Positions 13,378-13,625 of a stretch of 13,625 nt of DNA are shown here, one piece after another. The position numbers and the translations under genes were made by a program. Under the pieces are notes generated by a model that saw only the letters and a list, made by a program, of their open reading frames with translations, had not been told where the DNA came from and did not search any database. How positions within the stretch are numbered: the stretch's first letter is position 1; each line of letters begins with the position of its first letter. The stretch comes from Neisseriaceae bacterium (GTDB taxonomy: Bacteria > Pseudomonadota > Gammaproteobacteria > Burkholderiales > Neisseriaceae). The DNA lies in contig JAFSQZ010000070.1 of the NCBI GenBank assembly GCA_017446355.1, positions 1 through 13,625 on the forward strand, in the 5' to 3' direction.

Positions 13378-13419
13378 TTTTCAGGCAGCCTGAAAACTTA
13401 AAAACAAGCTGCCTGAAAA
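13378..13419 (-). terminator. DUS inverted-repeat hairpin after fnr
   Basis: TTTTCAGGCAGC (13378-13389) and GCTGCCTGAAAA (13408-13419) form a perfect 12-bp stem with an 18-nt loop, four bases after the fnr stop. The first arm is part of the palindrome TTCAGGCAGCCTGAA (13380-13394), carrying both DUS dialects. There is no long U-run on the minus strand. Confidence 0.65.
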
Positions 13420-13422
13420 TAA

Positions 13423-13625
13423 CTACGATTCATTTTTGTTTTCATAACCTGCAATCAATCGCTGTAATGCTGCGGCATCTATAATTTTTATGTATTTGTG
13501 TTCTACTTCTATCCAACCTTCTTGGCTGAATTTAGATAATGAACGACTGACGGTTTCCAGTTTCAAACCTAAATAGCTGCCAATTTCTTCACGCGACATT
13601 CGTAAAATAAATTCGTTGGCAGAGA
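13423..13625 (-). CDS. fnr: FNR-type transcription regulator, C-terminal part
   Basis: Partial gene: the last 66 residues and stop are in the window; the start lies beyond the right edge. The visible part is the DNA-binding domain. FILRMSREEIGSYLGLKLET and VSRSLSKF form the helix-turn-helix of CRP/FNR regulators, with the E-x-x-S-R recognition pattern (E-T-V-S-R) typical of FNR rather than CRP. FNR senses oxygen through an iron-sulphur cluster and controls anaerobic respiration; the cysteines that bind the cluster are outside the window, so oxygen sensing is inferred from family only. Followed by a DUS hairpin. Confidence 0.88.
   Translation of the reverse strand, partial: SANEFILRMSREEIGSYLGLKLETVSRSLSKFSQEGWIEVEHKYIKIIDAAALQRLIAGYENKNES

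Noticed and set aside
10..13419. Repeated GCTGCCTGAA units as a CRISPR array or dispersed mobile element
   Set aside because: They are 10-15 bp, irregularly spaced, in both orientations and match the known DUS dialect. There is no regular repeat-spacer pattern and no cas gene.
13242..13484. Plus-strand frame of 80 codons between the transporter and fnr
   Set aside because: It crosses the DUS hairpin and runs antisense into fnr; no family resemblance.

Overview
The window comes from a low-GC member of the Neisseriaceae, most like Simonsiella or a close relative. The main evidence is the DNA uptake sequence (DUS). The 10-mer core GCTGCCTGAA occurs 21 times on the two strands in 13.6 kb. Eight copies are the full AGGCTGCCTGAA, which I know as the Simonsiella dialect, and the Kingella-type AGGCAGCCTGAA occurs 7 times. 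Gene content and order also fit: aspS next to a DUF502 gene and an outer-membrane phospholipase A, a kdsC-lptCAB-rpoN-hpf cluster, a minimal ProQ, and FNR. The species call is inference. All intact genes lie on the minus strand.

Layout, left to right. Positions 1-1763 hold three poorly characterised genes: a DUF2750-like protein, a single-pass membrane protein with a coiled coil, and an AT-rich protein with two membrane segments. Positions 1858-5600 hold aspS, a DUF502 membrane protein and pldA, separated by DUS-containing hairpins. folK (5693-6175) has its own recognisable promoter. Upstream of folK is a degraded IS30-family transposase remnant on the plus strand (6302-6704), which keeps the two ends of the protein and has lost the middle. 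Positions 6745-10851 form one tightly packed transcription unit, kdsC-lptC-lptA-lptB-rpoN-hpf, joining LPS precursor synthesis (Kdo), the LPS transport bridge and its ATPase, the alternative sigma factor 54 and a ribosome hibernation factor. Positions 10912-11302 have no gene. They hold the promoter of that operon, a 153-bp MITE-like element with long terminal inverted repeats, and a strong intrinsic terminator for the next gene. proQ (11303-11734) encodes a small RNA chaperone. It is followed by a second, shorter IS30-like remnant (11816-11923), an AT-rich, DUS-free MFS transporter gene of the OFA type (11983-13239), a DUS hairpin, and the 3' end of fnr, cut by the window edge.

Functionally the core is envelope biogenesis: Kdo phosphate processing, LptA/B/C transport, and OMPLA for outer-membrane lipid surveillance. 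It sits beside information-processing genes (aspS, rpoN, hpf, proQ, fnr) and one folate gene. The accessory signal lies in the mobile-element debris, the MITE, the possibly acquired transporter, and the many DUS copies that have settled into terminators, signal-peptide codons and the position just upstream of kdsC. I did not find a convincing new multi-gene defence or toxin system.
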